64,000 nt of DNA, from contig JAKVPA010000004.1 in the NCBI GenBank assembly GCA_022482495.1, forward strand, positions 179,457 through 243,456, written 5' to 3'. Source of the stretch: Sphaerochaeta sp. Lineage in GTDB: Bacteria; Spirochaetota; Spirochaetia; Sphaerochaetales; Sphaerochaetaceae. The notes beneath the pieces were generated by a model that saw only the letters and a list, made by a program, of their open reading frames with translations, ran no database searches and was not told the origin of the DNA. Positions 1-8,195 of the stretch are shown one piece after another (the stretch's first letter is position 1; every line of letters begins with the position of its first letter). The translations under genes and the position numbers were made by a program.

Positions 1-430
1 AATCATAGGTCAACGGCCAGCCGACGAGGGTGCGCTCCAGATTCTTCACGATGCGGATGAACGGCTGGTAGGCGGGCATCGGCACGATGACTCCGTCTCC
101 CGGCTGGGTCAGCGTCTCCACCATCATGGCGATGCTGGTCAGCATTCCCTGGCAGATGACCACCTCTTCTTGTGGAACGGTCCAGCCGTGACGCCGCTGG
201 GCCCAGGCGCAGAAGGTCTCACGGTTCCCATCGAAGTGGGGGTATCCGTAGGTGCCGCTTTCCGCCGCCTTGACCATTTCCTGCTGGATCTCCGGCGCGA
301 CACGGAAATCCATGTCTGCCACCCAGAAGGGTTCCGCGTTTCGGTTCCCCGCGATGGACGCGATGGCGTCCTCGTTCCATTTGACGGAAAGCGTGCCTTT
401 CCGGTTCACTGCTTGATCAAAATCATACAT
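1..430 (-). CDS. MalY/PatB-type PLP aminotransferase (C-S lyase), 5' part only
   Basis: Translating the minus strand from ATG at 430 to the window edge gives 143 residues that read like the N-terminus of MalY/PatB cystathionine beta-lyases. They include the motif FWVADMDFRVAPEI near residue 35, a GTYGYPHFDG stretch, and the segment VICQGMLTSIAMMVE that precedes the PLP site. The family cleaves C-S bonds of cystathionine or cysteine, giving a thiol, ammonia and pyruvate. The PLP lysine lies beyond the window. It starts 2 bases after the EFR1 gene stops, so it is probably the last visible gene of an aroA-EFR1-malY transcript. A general class I/II aminotransferase is the alternative. Confidence 0.8.
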   Translation of the reverse strand, partial: MYDFDQAVNRKGTLSVKWNEDAIASIAGNRNAEPFWVADMDFRVAPEIQQEMVKAAESGTYGYPHFDGNRETFCAWAQRRHGWTVPQEEVVICQGMLTSIAMMVETLTQPGDGVIVPMPAYQPFIRIVKNLERTLVGWPLTYD

Positions 431-432
431 GT

Positions 433-1209
433 TCACTTCCTGATGGCATCAAACCCGCTGCGTGGGTTGGGATAGCTTGCCGTCTTGTGGTGCGGTCCGT
501 ATCCGATGGCGGATACCGGACAACCAAGAAGACAGGCGAAACAGGCCAGACAATCCGGTCCGAACTGGGGCTTCCCTCCATCCGTCTGGGTGATGTTCTT
601 GTTCGGGCATAATCGTACGCACTTGCCGCACCTGATGCAAGCGTCACTTGCCGAAAGACGTTCTCCATAAGAACGGTATTCCTCGTAGGAGATGTGGGCC
701 AGTACATTCTTGAGGGATTTGCCCAACGGCAGTTTCATCGATGGTCGGATCTTCTCTGCTTTGATGTCCTGGATGATCCGCTGGATCTTCCGGTCCGCCT
801 TGTCGTAGATGGCCTCATACTTCGCTCCTGTGGCGATGGAGAACAGTGGGACGTACGTGTCAGGGAGCTTGACGGTGTTCTGGTAGCTGGACAGGCATCC
901 GATGTTCTGCAGGAGCATCTCCGTGCCCATCGGGGCATAGCCGGAGAGTCCTCCGTAGGTGTGAATGCAAAAGAGGTATCCGATATCCTTAAGGTTGGTC
1001 TGGGAAAGCTGGCTGGTGATGAACTCGCTGGTCACCCGCGGGGTGACCCAGGAGTAGATCGGGCTGATGATGCCGATCCGTTCGGTGATCTCCACCGGGC
1101 CGGAATGGGGAAGCAGGACGATGGTGGTCTCCCCCAATGCGTCGGCGATCTTCCTGGCGACGTAGTAGCTGTTTCCCGTTGCGCTGTAGACGAACAAGGT
1201 GGTCTGCAT
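433..1209 (-). CDS. EFR1-family flavodoxin-ferredoxin protein
   Basis: 258 residues. The N-terminal half is flavodoxin-like and opens with VYSATGNSYYVARKIA, a typical FMN-phosphate loop. The C-terminal quarter carries two 4Fe-4S motifs, CIRCGKCVRLCP and CLACFACLLGCP, at about residues 190-235. This domain order matches EFR1-type ferrodoxins, which are cytosolic electron carriers of anaerobes; their partners are mostly unknown. The gene begins one base after the aroA stop and ends just before the MalY-like gene, so the three are probably co-transcribed. No partner enzyme is obvious from context. Confidence 0.85.
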   Translation of the reverse strand: MQTTLFVYSATGNSYYVARKIADALGETTIVLLPHSGPVEITERIGIISPIYSWVTPRVTSEFITSQLSQTNLKDIGYLFCIHTYGGLSGYAPMGTEMLLQNIGCLSSYQNTVKLPDTYVPLFSIATGAKYEAIYDKADRKIQRIIQDIKAEKIRPSMKLPLGKSLKNVLAHISYEEYRSYGERLSASDACIRCGKCVRLCPNKNITQTDGGKPQFGPDCLACFACLLGCPVSAIGYGPHHKTASYPNPRSGFDAIRK

Positions 1210-1210
1210 C

Positions 1211-2473
1211 TCACGCCTCCTTCAGGGAGTCCATCAGGGTGAAGAACGTGGGGAATGTGACGCCGGCGGCGTCGGTCCCCCTGATGGTCACCGCTTCCGG
1301 AACGCCGATGCTGCAGACGGCGAGCGCCATGATCACGCGATGATCCCCGTGTCCGTCACAAATTCCTCCGTGAAGCGGATGCCCGTGATGGATCGTCATG
1401 CCATCCGGCCTCTCCGTGATGGAGGCGCCAAGCTTTTCCAGCTCCTCCCGCATCACGGCGATCCGGTCGGTCTCCTTGATTCTTGCCTGGGCGACGTTGG
1501 AGAAGGTCACATCTTCGGATGCGTAGCATGCCGTAACCGCAAGGACAGGAAGTGCGTCGGGCATGTCATTCAGGTCGAAGACGCCCCCTGCAAGCGGTCC
1601 TTTTCTGCTGACCGTCACGGCGTGTTGGTTCCATTGGATGGCGCATCCCATCTGGGAGAGGATATCCAGGATCCGTTTGTCACCCTGGATGTCGTTGGGA
1701 TCCAAGCCATCCACCGTGATGGGGCCGCCTGCGATGGCCGCCATGCAGAGGAAGAATGACGCGCTGCTCCAGTCTCCCGGGATGGAAGCACCCACCAGGG
1801 GAATGAACCGCTGGCCGCCGGGAATGACGGCGTGTTGCCAGTCGGTGCGGATGGACAGTTTGATGCCCTGGTGTTCCAACCAGCCCAATGTGAGGCCGAC
1901 GTACGGCTTCTCGTACAGGAGCGGGACGTCGATCATGCTCTCGCCCTGGGCGAGCGGACAGGAGAGGAGCAGGCTGGACAGATACTGGCTGGTCGGGCAG
2001 GAGATGGAACAGGATCCACCTGTCAGCGGCCCTTTGATGGAAAAAGGCGGATACGCTCCGTTCTGCCGGGTGATCGTCGCCCCAAGGCTTTCGTAGGCAT
2101 CAAGCAGTGGTCCGACCGGCCGTTTTTTCAATTGCTCGTCTCCGGTGATCGTCATACGTACTCCCAGAGACGCAACCAGTCCGGTTGCCAGGTACAGGGT
2201 GGTGCCGCTGTTCTGGGCGTCAAGCACCATTCCTTCCTGGGGATGGAGATGGGTGCTGTCGATGGTCAGACGCTCTCCGTGGGAGGAGAATTCGGCCCCC
2301 AACGTTTCGCAGATCTGGCGGCAGGCCAGCGTGTCGTTGCTTTCCAACGCACCGGTCACCGTGCTGATGCCTTGAGAGAAGGTTGCAATGAGGTATGCCC
2401 TGATCGTCTGGCTTTTGGAGCCGGGAACCAATACGCGGCCCCGTGGTACACATGGGTGAAAAGTTCTGTCCAT
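1211..2473 (-). CDS. aroA: 3-phosphoshikimate 1-carboxyvinyltransferase (EPSP synthase)
   Basis: The product joins shikimate-3-phosphate and phosphoenolpyruvate in the sixth step of the chorismate pathway. The ATG at 2473 gives 420 residues, the usual length, starting MDRTFHPCVPRGRVLVPGSK; an upstream in-frame start would add 52 unrelated residues. Family motifs seen are PGSKSQTIRAYL (substrate loop), LDAQNSGTTLYLATGL (near 90), LLSCPLAQG, and the late motif RIKETDRIAVM followed by GDHRVIMALAVCS. It lies 28 bases after the upstream secreted-protein gene and touches the EFR1 gene. No other aromatic pathway gene is nearby. Confidence 0.95.
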   Translation of the reverse strand: MDRTFHPCVPRGRVLVPGSKSQTIRAYLIATFSQGISTVTGALESNDTLACRQICETLGAEFSSHGERLTIDSTHLHPQEGMVLDAQNSGTTLYLATGLVASLGVRMTITGDEQLKKRPVGPLLDAYESLGATITRQNGAYPPFSIKGPLTGGSCSISCPTSQYLSSLLLSCPLAQGESMIDVPLLYEKPYVGLTLGWLEHQGIKLSIRTDWQHAVIPGGQRFIPLVGASIPGDWSSASFFLCMAAIAGGPITVDGLDPNDIQGDKRILDILSQMGCAIQWNQHAVTVSRKGPLAGGVFDLNDMPDALPVLAVTACYASEDVTFSNVAQARIKETDRIAVMREELEKLGASITERPDGMTIHHGHPLHGGICDGHGDHRVIMALAVCSIGVPEAVTIRGTDAAGVTFPTFFTLMDSLKEA

Positions 2474-2501
2474 AGCAAAGACTATACCGGAAAACGGGAT
2501 G

Positions 2502-3092
2502 CTAGTTAAGCGAGAGAGAGACGGAAATCTTGCCGGTGTAGTCGTCTTTCGGCGCATTGGCCAATGCCTCAGCGTCTGGGCCGAACGAAACGGCATAACT
2601 GCCGTACTTTGGGTTCGCTTCCGAACCACCCGCGGTAATGGTGAAGCTGATGGGCGTTGAGGTGGTGGATGCCGTGTCGTAGGTTTTGTCGCCGATGGTC
2701 AGGACGTAGTTGATCGTATAGGAATTGGCCTTTGCGTTCTCCGCGGAGGCAAGCGGTTGCGCGGAGACGTTGATGGTGTATGCTGAAGGGGTGGTGGAAT
2801 AGTAGGAGAAATACCCTTTGACATCATCCTTGGTGGTTTCTTCCGTCAACGAGAAGGCCGTGAGATCGGCAAAGGCCGCTTTCAGGCCATCCTTGATGTT
2901 TCCACCGCGAGACATCAGGGAATCTTTCATCGTGGAGATGTCTTTGGAGGTGAACCCGATCAATACAGAATCAGAGCTGGTCGAAGGCGCGGTGAAACGC
3001 AAGGTAAGTGTCGCTGACGTATCGTCTCCCGCCATGATGGGGGAGAGGGATGCCAGCAACAGGCAGATGAGGATGATCAGGTTGCGTTTCAT
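2502..3092 (-). CDS. Secreted hypothetical protein
   Basis: 196 residues from ATG 3092. A signal peptide is clear: MKRNLIILICLLLASLSPIMAG, with probable cleavage after IMA. The mature part is rich in Ser, Thr and Ala, has no cysteine and looks all-beta, which suits a small periplasmic or surface protein. I do not recognise a family. Its stop lies 28 bases before aroA, so it may share that transcript although the functions seem unrelated. The 128 bases upstream of its start are AT-rich (runs of TATATA and AATAATAAAATAATT near 3190-3220) and probably hold its promoter and the end of the apbE transcript. Confidence 0.7.
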   Translation of the reverse strand: MKRNLIILICLLLASLSPIMAGDDTSATLTLRFTAPSTSSDSVLIGFTSKDISTMKDSLMSRGGNIKDGLKAAFADLTAFSLTEETTKDDVKGYFSYYSTTPSAYTINVSAQPLASAENAKANSYTINYVLTIGDKTYDTASTTSTPISFTITAGGSEANPKYGSYAVSFGPDAEALANAPKDDYTGKISVSLSLN

Positions 3093-3220
3093 AGTACCTC
3101 TACAATAGCGGAGCGGCATACTTGTGTCAAGCGAGTGGCAAGAGTGCCAAATGAAAGAAAGCAGATCGATAGATAGTAGAAAATAAGTACTTTATATATA
3201 AATAATAAAATAATTTTAAC

Positions 3221-4219
3221 TTATGTCAGATAATTGGTGGTGTACGGGAAGTTGTCGGAGAACAGAATGGTGCCGTCTGTTTTCATCAGCACGCAGTCGA
3301 ATCCGTCCAGGCTGTTGATCAACGCAAGCCCTTTTTCACTTCCCAGCACATACACCGCGGTGGAAAGCGCGTCGCAGACGGTACTGTCCGTACCGATGAT
3401 GGAGGAGGAGAGCAAGTCGCTTTCCGCAGGCCATCCTGTTTTGGGATCGAGGATGTGCTGGTACGTCTTGCCATCCTGGACGAAGAACCGTTCATAGCCA
3501 CCGCTGGTGACCACCGCGCGGTCTGCCAGGTGGACGACGATGAACACGCTGCCTTCCTCCCCATTGGGGTCGCGCAGCCCGATCTTCCACAGATCTCCGT
3601 TCTCTTTGGATCCGATGGCGTAGACGTTGCCGCCCAGGTTGATGATTCCCCGGACCACACCCCGCTTCTCCATGATCTCATGGGCCCGGTCCGCGGCGTA
3701 TCCTTTGGCGATGCCGCCCAGGTCGACGTCCATGTTTTTCGGGATGGTGATGCGCCGCTTTGCGGGATCCATCACGATTTCCTGCCAGGAGCGGTCCACC
3801 TGGTCAATCTCTTCCTGGCTGGGGACGCGGGGATGGTCAGTGGCGATGTTCCACAGTGCGGTGATGCCACCGATGGCGGGATCGAACGCCCCGTCGGACA
3901 GCTTCGCCATGGAGACCGCCTTTTCCACCAATGCATAAAACTCTTCGCTGGCGATGATGGTTTTGTCTCGGTTCAGCGCGTACAGCTCACTGCCTTCCGC
4001 CGTTCGGCTGAAGACGTCGTTGATCCTGAGAATTTCCTGTTTGATCTCATCGTACACCGACTGGCTTGTTCCCGCGGGAAGCGTCACGGCACAGACCGTC
4101 CCCAATGAGAGGAAACTCTGACGTTCCCCATTGGTTTTCCGGTCACATCCTGTCACGAGCAACAGGGTGCACAGGAGGAGCAGAATACCGGCGCGATGGA
4201 TGCGGCGTGTGCCGCTCAC
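3221..4219 (-). CDS. apbE: FAD:protein FMN transferase (ApbE), lipoprotein
   Basis: 332 residues. A lipobox signal, LLLCTLLLVTGCDRK, anchors it outside the inner membrane, as usual for ApbE. The enzyme attaches FMN from FAD to threonine of target flavoproteins such as RnfG/NqrC. Motifs seen are MDVDLGGIAKGYAADRAHE (FAD/Mg site, near 168), GIINLGGNVYAIG, VTSGGYERFF, YQHILDPKTGWPAES and DSTVCDALSTAVYVLG (metal-binding Asp). The start overlaps the stop of the upstream DUF2188-type gene by 4 bases (ATGA), suggesting translational coupling. No Rnf or Nqr gene lies in the window, so the target protein is unknown. Confidence 0.93.
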   Translation of the reverse strand: MSGTRRIHRAGILLLLCTLLLVTGCDRKTNGERQSFLSLGTVCAVTLPAGTSQSVYDEIKQEILRINDVFSRTAEGSELYALNRDKTIIASEEFYALVEKAVSMAKLSDGAFDPAIGGITALWNIATDHPRVPSQEEIDQVDRSWQEIVMDPAKRRITIPKNMDVDLGGIAKGYAADRAHEIMEKRGVVRGIINLGGNVYAIGSKENGDLWKIGLRDPNGEEGSVFIVVHLADRAVVTSGGYERFFVQDGKTYQHILDPKTGWPAESDLLSSSIIGTDSTVCDALSTAVYVLGSEKGLALINSLDGFDCVLMKTDGTILFSDNFPYTTNYLT

Positions 4220-4506
4220 TCGTCTTCCTTCGCTGTCTTGGCGTAGTTCAAGGCACGCACTGCGTTGTCAAACTTCTGGAACTTGCCGTTCTTCAGCTTG
4301 ATGACGACGGAGGTCTTCTGGTTGCCGCTGACTTGGACGATGTATTCGGTGGCTTCAATCTTCGTCTTGAAGTATTTGATCACCTTGTCGCTGCCCTGGC
4401 GTTTGACCGCCCAGCCTTTTCCCTGGACGAATGACAGTTCATGCACGTCCCTCGCTTCTTTCTTTTCTTCGGAGGGGGCTACCGGTTTTTCTTTGTTGGT
4501 TGCCAT
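4216..4506 (-). CDS. Small DUF2188-like basic protein
   Basis: 96 residues from ATG 4506; a further ATG 30 bases upstream would add ten residues. The N-terminal 25 residues are charged and low complexity (ATNKEKPVAPSEEKKEARDV). After that comes a fold reminiscent of DUF2188: WAVKRQGSDKVIKYFKTKIEATEYIV, then VVIKLKNGKFQ. Proteins of this kind are small, basic and of unknown role. The gene ends inside the apbE start (ATGA), so the two are coupled. There is no signal peptide, so it is probably cytosolic. Confidence 0.6.
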   Translation of the reverse strand: MATNKEKPVAPSEEKKEARDVHELSFVQGKGWAVKRQGSDKVIKYFKTKIEATEYIVQVSGNQKTSVVIKLKNGKFQKFDNAVRALNYAKTAKEDE

Positions 4507-4579
4507 CACAGACTCCTTGCACGTGGTATGTGTCAACTATACCACTGCAGGGAGATTTTTTTCCAGTTCCCAGAGAGCG

Positions 4580-5524
4580 TTACGTCCTGATTTCCCGATT
4601 GAATGGGATTCCCAGTGAGGTTGGCCCGAGGCGTTGGCTTTCCCGGTCGAACGCAAGGACGACGATGACCAGCACGTACGGCAGCATGACGGCGAATTCG
4701 TACGGGAAGTTGATGCCGTAACTCTGGATGACCGTCTGGAAGGTCTGGGCAAGGGAGAACAGCAACGCCCCCCACATGATCTTCACCGGCTGCCAGTGTC
4801 CGAAGTAGACCAGGGCGACGGCGATGAAGCCGCGGCCGCTGACGATGGAATCGCTGAACATCTTCGCCTGGCAGAGGGAGAGGTAGGCTCCGGCAAGGCC
4901 GGCAAGCGCGCCTCCCACGGCCAATGACTGGTAGCGTATCCGGGTGACATTGATGCCGATGGAATCGGCCGCGCGGGGATGGGTGCCTACGGCGCGGACC
5001 GCCAGTCCCCATGGGGTCTTGAACAGGACGTACCCGCTGAGCGGCACCAACAGGAACGCCACATATACCAGAATGTTCTGGGAGAAAAAGATTGGGCCGA
5101 TGACCGGAATGCGGGAGAGAAGCGGGATGGGTGGTGTGGTGATGCCGGGAATGCTCTGCGTGCCGCCTACGAAGTGGCGGAACAGCGTGCCGGCTGCACC
5201 GGTTCCGAACATCTGCAGTCCGATGCCGGCGATTCCCTGCGGGGCCCGGAATGTGATGACGACCAGGCCGAAGAACATCCCGAGAAGCGCTCCCATCACC
5301 GTGGCGGAAAGCAGTCCGAGAACGTTGTACACCTGGGACGTGGCTTGTCCATGCCCGATGGCATAGGGGAGCAGCATGCCGAGGAACGCGCCCATCGACA
5401 TGATGCCTTCACAGCCCAGGTTGAAGATGCCAGCCCGTTGGTTGATCATCTCCCCCAGCGAGGCAAGGAGCAACGCGACGGACGAGGTGATGGCCAAGGA
5501 AAGTACGGTGACGATGACGTTCAT
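4580..5524 (-). CDS. Nucleoside ABC importer permease, NupQ/YufQ type
   Basis: 314 residues, almost wholly hydrophobic with about eight to nine predicted helices. The N-terminal stretch LGEMINQRAGIFNLGCEGIM is the hallmark of the BMP/nucleoside branch of BPD_transp_2 permeases (NupQ/RnsD). Further on come GINVTRIRYQSLAVGGALAGLAG and SGRGFIAVALVYFGHW, the loop that contacts the ATPase. It should form the channel with the preceding permease; ATG at 5524 overlaps that gene's stop by 4 bases. It is the last gene of the importer operon. The substrate is inferred from family only: nucleosides are likely, riboflavin or another ring compound possible. Confidence 0.88.
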   Translation of the reverse strand: MNVIVTVLSLAITSSVALLLASLGEMINQRAGIFNLGCEGIMSMGAFLGMLLPYAIGHGQATSQVYNVLGLLSATVMGALLGMFFGLVVITFRAPQGIAGIGLQMFGTGAAGTLFRHFVGGTQSIPGITTPPIPLLSRIPVIGPIFFSQNILVYVAFLLVPLSGYVLFKTPWGLAVRAVGTHPRAADSIGINVTRIRYQSLAVGGALAGLAGAYLSLCQAKMFSDSIVSGRGFIAVALVYFGHWQPVKIMWGALLFSLAQTFQTVIQSYGINFPYEFAVMLPYVLVIVVLAFDRESQRLGPTSLGIPFNREIRT

Positions 5525-6609
5525 GCTGCGACCTCCTTTCTCCGGGTCTTTTTCCAGACCCGTTCCATCAAATAGGCGTTGGAGAGCACCATCTGCGTGG
5601 CGACGATGACGAGGATGATCACACCCTGGAGCACCTGCACCATGTTGGCGGGCACTCCCACGGCGTTCTGCGTCATGTTGCCGCCGACAAGGAGCAGTCC
5701 GAAGAAGAACGCGGCGGGGATGATGCCGGCGGGATGCAGCCCTCCGAAGAGCGCCACGACGATGCCGGAGAACCCATAGCCGCTGGTGATTCCCTGGATG
5801 GCCCTATGATGCACGCCACAGATCTCCACCGCTCCGGCAAGACCTGCGAAACCGCCGCTGAACAGCATTGCGATGACCAGGTACTTGGCCACGTTGATGC
5901 CTCCGTACCGTGCGGCCCGCTCGCTGGAACCAGCCGCCCGCATCTTGTAGCCGAACGGGGTCTTCCACAACAGCAGGTAGATCAAAATCGCAAAGCCGAT
6001 GGCGATGAAGATGCCGGTATGCAGGCGGGTGCCCGGAATGAACCGGGTCAGCCAGATGTTCTTTGTCAGCCGCATGGATTGCGGAGTGCCGCTTCCCGTG
6101 GTCATTTCGGCGGGATCCAGCATCGGTTTGCGAAGGCAGAACGTGTAGAACTGCTCGGCGATGTAGTTCAGCATGACGGTGGACAGAAGCTCGCTTACCT
6201 GGAGTTTCGCCTTCAGCAGGCCGGGGATGGCGCCCCAGAGCGCGCCACCGGCAATACCTGCAAGGAGCACCAACGGGAGTAAGATCACTTTGGGAAGGGT
6301 GGGGACGGCCAGGGCCACCGCCGTGGTGGCAAGGATTCCCATCGCCATCTGTCCCTCTGCGCCGATGTTGATGATGCCGCTGCGGTAGGCGACGGCGATG
6401 CCCAGCGCGATAATCGTCAGCGGGATGGTACGGATCAACACTTCGCTGATCAAGCCGATATTCTGAAGTGGTTGGAAGATGATGACGGCGTACGTCTTCA
6501 TCACCGGAGCCCCGATGGCGATCAAAATGACCGCACCCATCGCCATGGTGGCCAGGACGGCAAGCAGTACGATGCAGATTTTGTAAAGGATTTTGAATTG
6601 GTTGGTCAT
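5521..6609 (-). CDS. Nucleoside ABC importer permease, NupP/YufP type
   Basis: 362 residues with roughly ten membrane segments. The motif AYRSGIINIGAEGQMAMG near residue 75 identifies the NupP/RnsC branch. Other landmarks are KLQVSELLSTVMLNYIAEQF and ITSGYGFSGIVVALFGGLHP, the cytoplasmic coupling loop. It pairs with the following permease (4-base overlap) and begins one base after the ATPase stop. The whole importer is on one transcript running from the binding protein at 9179 down to 4580. Confidence is high for the family and moderate for the substrate. Confidence 0.88.
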   Translation of the reverse strand: MTNQFKILYKICIVLLAVLATMAMGAVILIAIGAPVMKTYAVIIFQPLQNIGLISEVLIRTIPLTIIALGIAVAYRSGIINIGAEGQMAMGILATTAVALAVPTLPKVILLPLVLLAGIAGGALWGAIPGLLKAKLQVSELLSTVMLNYIAEQFYTFCLRKPMLDPAEMTTGSGTPQSMRLTKNIWLTRFIPGTRLHTGIFIAIGFAILIYLLLWKTPFGYKMRAAGSSERAARYGGINVAKYLVIAMLFSGGFAGLAGAVEICGVHHRAIQGITSGYGFSGIVVALFGGLHPAGIIPAAFFFGLLLVGGNMTQNAVGVPANMVQVLQGVIILVIVATQMVLSNAYLMERVWKKTRRKEVAA

Positions 6610-6610
6610 C

Positions 6611-8128
6611 TCACACTCCTGCCATCAGCATGCCCAGCTTTCTGCTGTCCGCGTCGGCGCGGGGAAGAACCTGCTGGATATGTCCTTTGAAAATGACGGC
6701 GACCCGGTCGGAGAGGGCGAGGATCTCATCCAGTTCCTCGCTGATCAACAGGATCCCCAGTCCTTCCTTCCGTTTGGCGAGCAACTGTTCATGGATGAAC
6801 TGGGCTGCTCCCAGATCCAAGCCGCGGATCGGATAGACGGCCACCAGGAACTTCGGCTTCCGGGTGATCTCCCGCGCCAGGATCACCTTCTGGATGTTGC
6901 CGCCGGAGAGCGTTCCCGCTGCGGTATCCGTGTTGGGACAGCGGATATCGAAGTCTTTTTTCAGCGTGGTCGCGTTCTGGGCGATGGACGCCCTGTTCTG
7001 GAAGATTCCGTTGGTGAACCGCTTTGCGGTGGAATCCTTCAGGATGAAATTCTCTTTCAACGAGAACGGAGGGACGATGCCTTCGGTGTTCCGCTCTTCC
7101 GGGATGTACCCCATCCCTTCCTTGATGATTTCTTCCGTACTCTTGTTGGTGATGTCTTTTCCGAAGAACGTGATGGTCCCGCTCTCCACCGGTCTGAGGC
7201 CGTTGATCACCTCGGCGAGTTCCCGCTGCCCATTGCCGGACACGCCGGCAAGGCCGACGATCTCCCCGCTGTGGATGGTCAGGTTCAGGTCGTTCAACGC
7301 AAGGTACCCGCGGTCACTGCGGGCGTTCACATGCTGGATCTCCAGCGCGTGGATGTTGGAGCATTCGGTTTCCTTGTTTTCCGGCATGATGATCTCACGT
7401 CCGGTCATCAAGGAAGCAATCTCCGCGGAGGAATGCTCTTTGGTGTTTCCATTGAACACGACCGCTCCGTGACGAAGAATCGTCACTTTGTCGGAAAGGT
7501 CGGACACTTCCTGCAGTTTATGGCTGATGAAGATGATGGACAAGTTGGCGGTCATTTTCCGAAGGAGGACGATCAACTCGTCGGTCTCCTGCGGGGTCAG
7601 CGCGCTGGTCGGTTCGTCCAGGATCAGGAAGCGGGCTCCCAGGCAGAGCGTCTTGACCAATTCGACCCGTTGCTGCTCCCCGACGGACAGTTGCCAGACA
7701 AACGCGTCAGGATCTACGGCCAGGCCGTAGGTCTGAGAGACTTCCTCGATGCGGTCGCGGACCATCTTCATATCCAACTTCCATCCCTTCCATGCTTTTT
7801 TGTAGCCCAGAGCGATGTTTTCGGTGACCGTCATGTTGGGGACGAGCATGTACTGCTGGTGTACCATCCCAAGGCCTGCGGCGAACGCGTCGTTGGGGGA
7901 GTGGAAGTGTACTTCCTTTTCATTGATGAACATCTTTCCCTCATCCGGCTGGTACAAACCCATCAGGATGTTCATCAACGTCGTTTTGCCCGCTCCGTTT
8001 TCTCCGACCAAGGCGAGTACTTCCCCCTCTCCGACGGATAGGGAAATATCATCACTTGCCAGCACACCCGGAAACCGCTTGGTGATGTGTTCCATCCTGA
8101 GACTGGTGATCTTGGTGTTCGGATCCAT
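6611..8128 (-). CDS. Nucleoside ABC importer ATPase with two ABC domains (NupO/YufO type)
   Basis: 505 residues holding two ABC domains in tandem. The first is canonical: Walker A GENGAGKTT (near 40), signature LSVGEQQRVELV, Walker B FLILDEPTSALT, and the switch His in FISHKL. The second is degenerate, as in this family: GVSGNGQRELAEVI replaces Walker A, the signature is LSGGNIQKVILA, and PIRGLDLGAAQFIHEQ replaces Walker B. It powers import through the two permeases that follow. The ribosome site AAAGGAAG lies just before ATG 8128. A 30-base palindrome separates it from the binding-protein gene. Confidence 0.92.
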   Translation of the reverse strand: MDPNTKITSLRMEHITKRFPGVLASDDISLSVGEGEVLALVGENGAGKTTLMNILMGLYQPDEGKMFINEKEVHFHSPNDAFAAGLGMVHQQYMLVPNMTVTENIALGYKKAWKGWKLDMKMVRDRIEEVSQTYGLAVDPDAFVWQLSVGEQQRVELVKTLCLGARFLILDEPTSALTPQETDELIVLLRKMTANLSIIFISHKLQEVSDLSDKVTILRHGAVVFNGNTKEHSSAEIASLMTGREIIMPENKETECSNIHALEIQHVNARSDRGYLALNDLNLTIHSGEIVGLAGVSGNGQRELAEVINGLRPVESGTITFFGKDITNKSTEEIIKEGMGYIPEERNTEGIVPPFSLKENFILKDSTAKRFTNGIFQNRASIAQNATTLKKDFDIRCPNTDTAAGTLSGGNIQKVILAREITRKPKFLVAVYPIRGLDLGAAQFIHEQLLAKRKEGLGILLISEELDEILALSDRVAVIFKGHIQQVLPRADADSRKLGMLMAGV

Positions 8129-8152
8129 GAGAAAAACTTCCTTTTTTTACCA

Positions 8153-8182
8153 AATCATCCCGCAGGATCCTGCGGGATGATT
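8153..8182 (-). promoter_or_regulatory. Perfect 30-base palindrome between binding-protein and ATPase genes
   Basis: The left arm is AATCATCCCGCAGGA and the right arm is its exact reverse complement, with no spacer. It lies 13 bases after the stop of the BMP gene and 25 bases before the ATPase start. Downstream in the direction of transcription comes GGTAAAAAAAGG, not a T-run, so it is not a simple terminator. The usual role of such a hairpin after a binding-protein gene is to protect the upstream mRNA or attenuate read-through; that role is inferred here. Confidence 0.75.
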
Positions 8183-8195
8183 GGATGATGATGCG

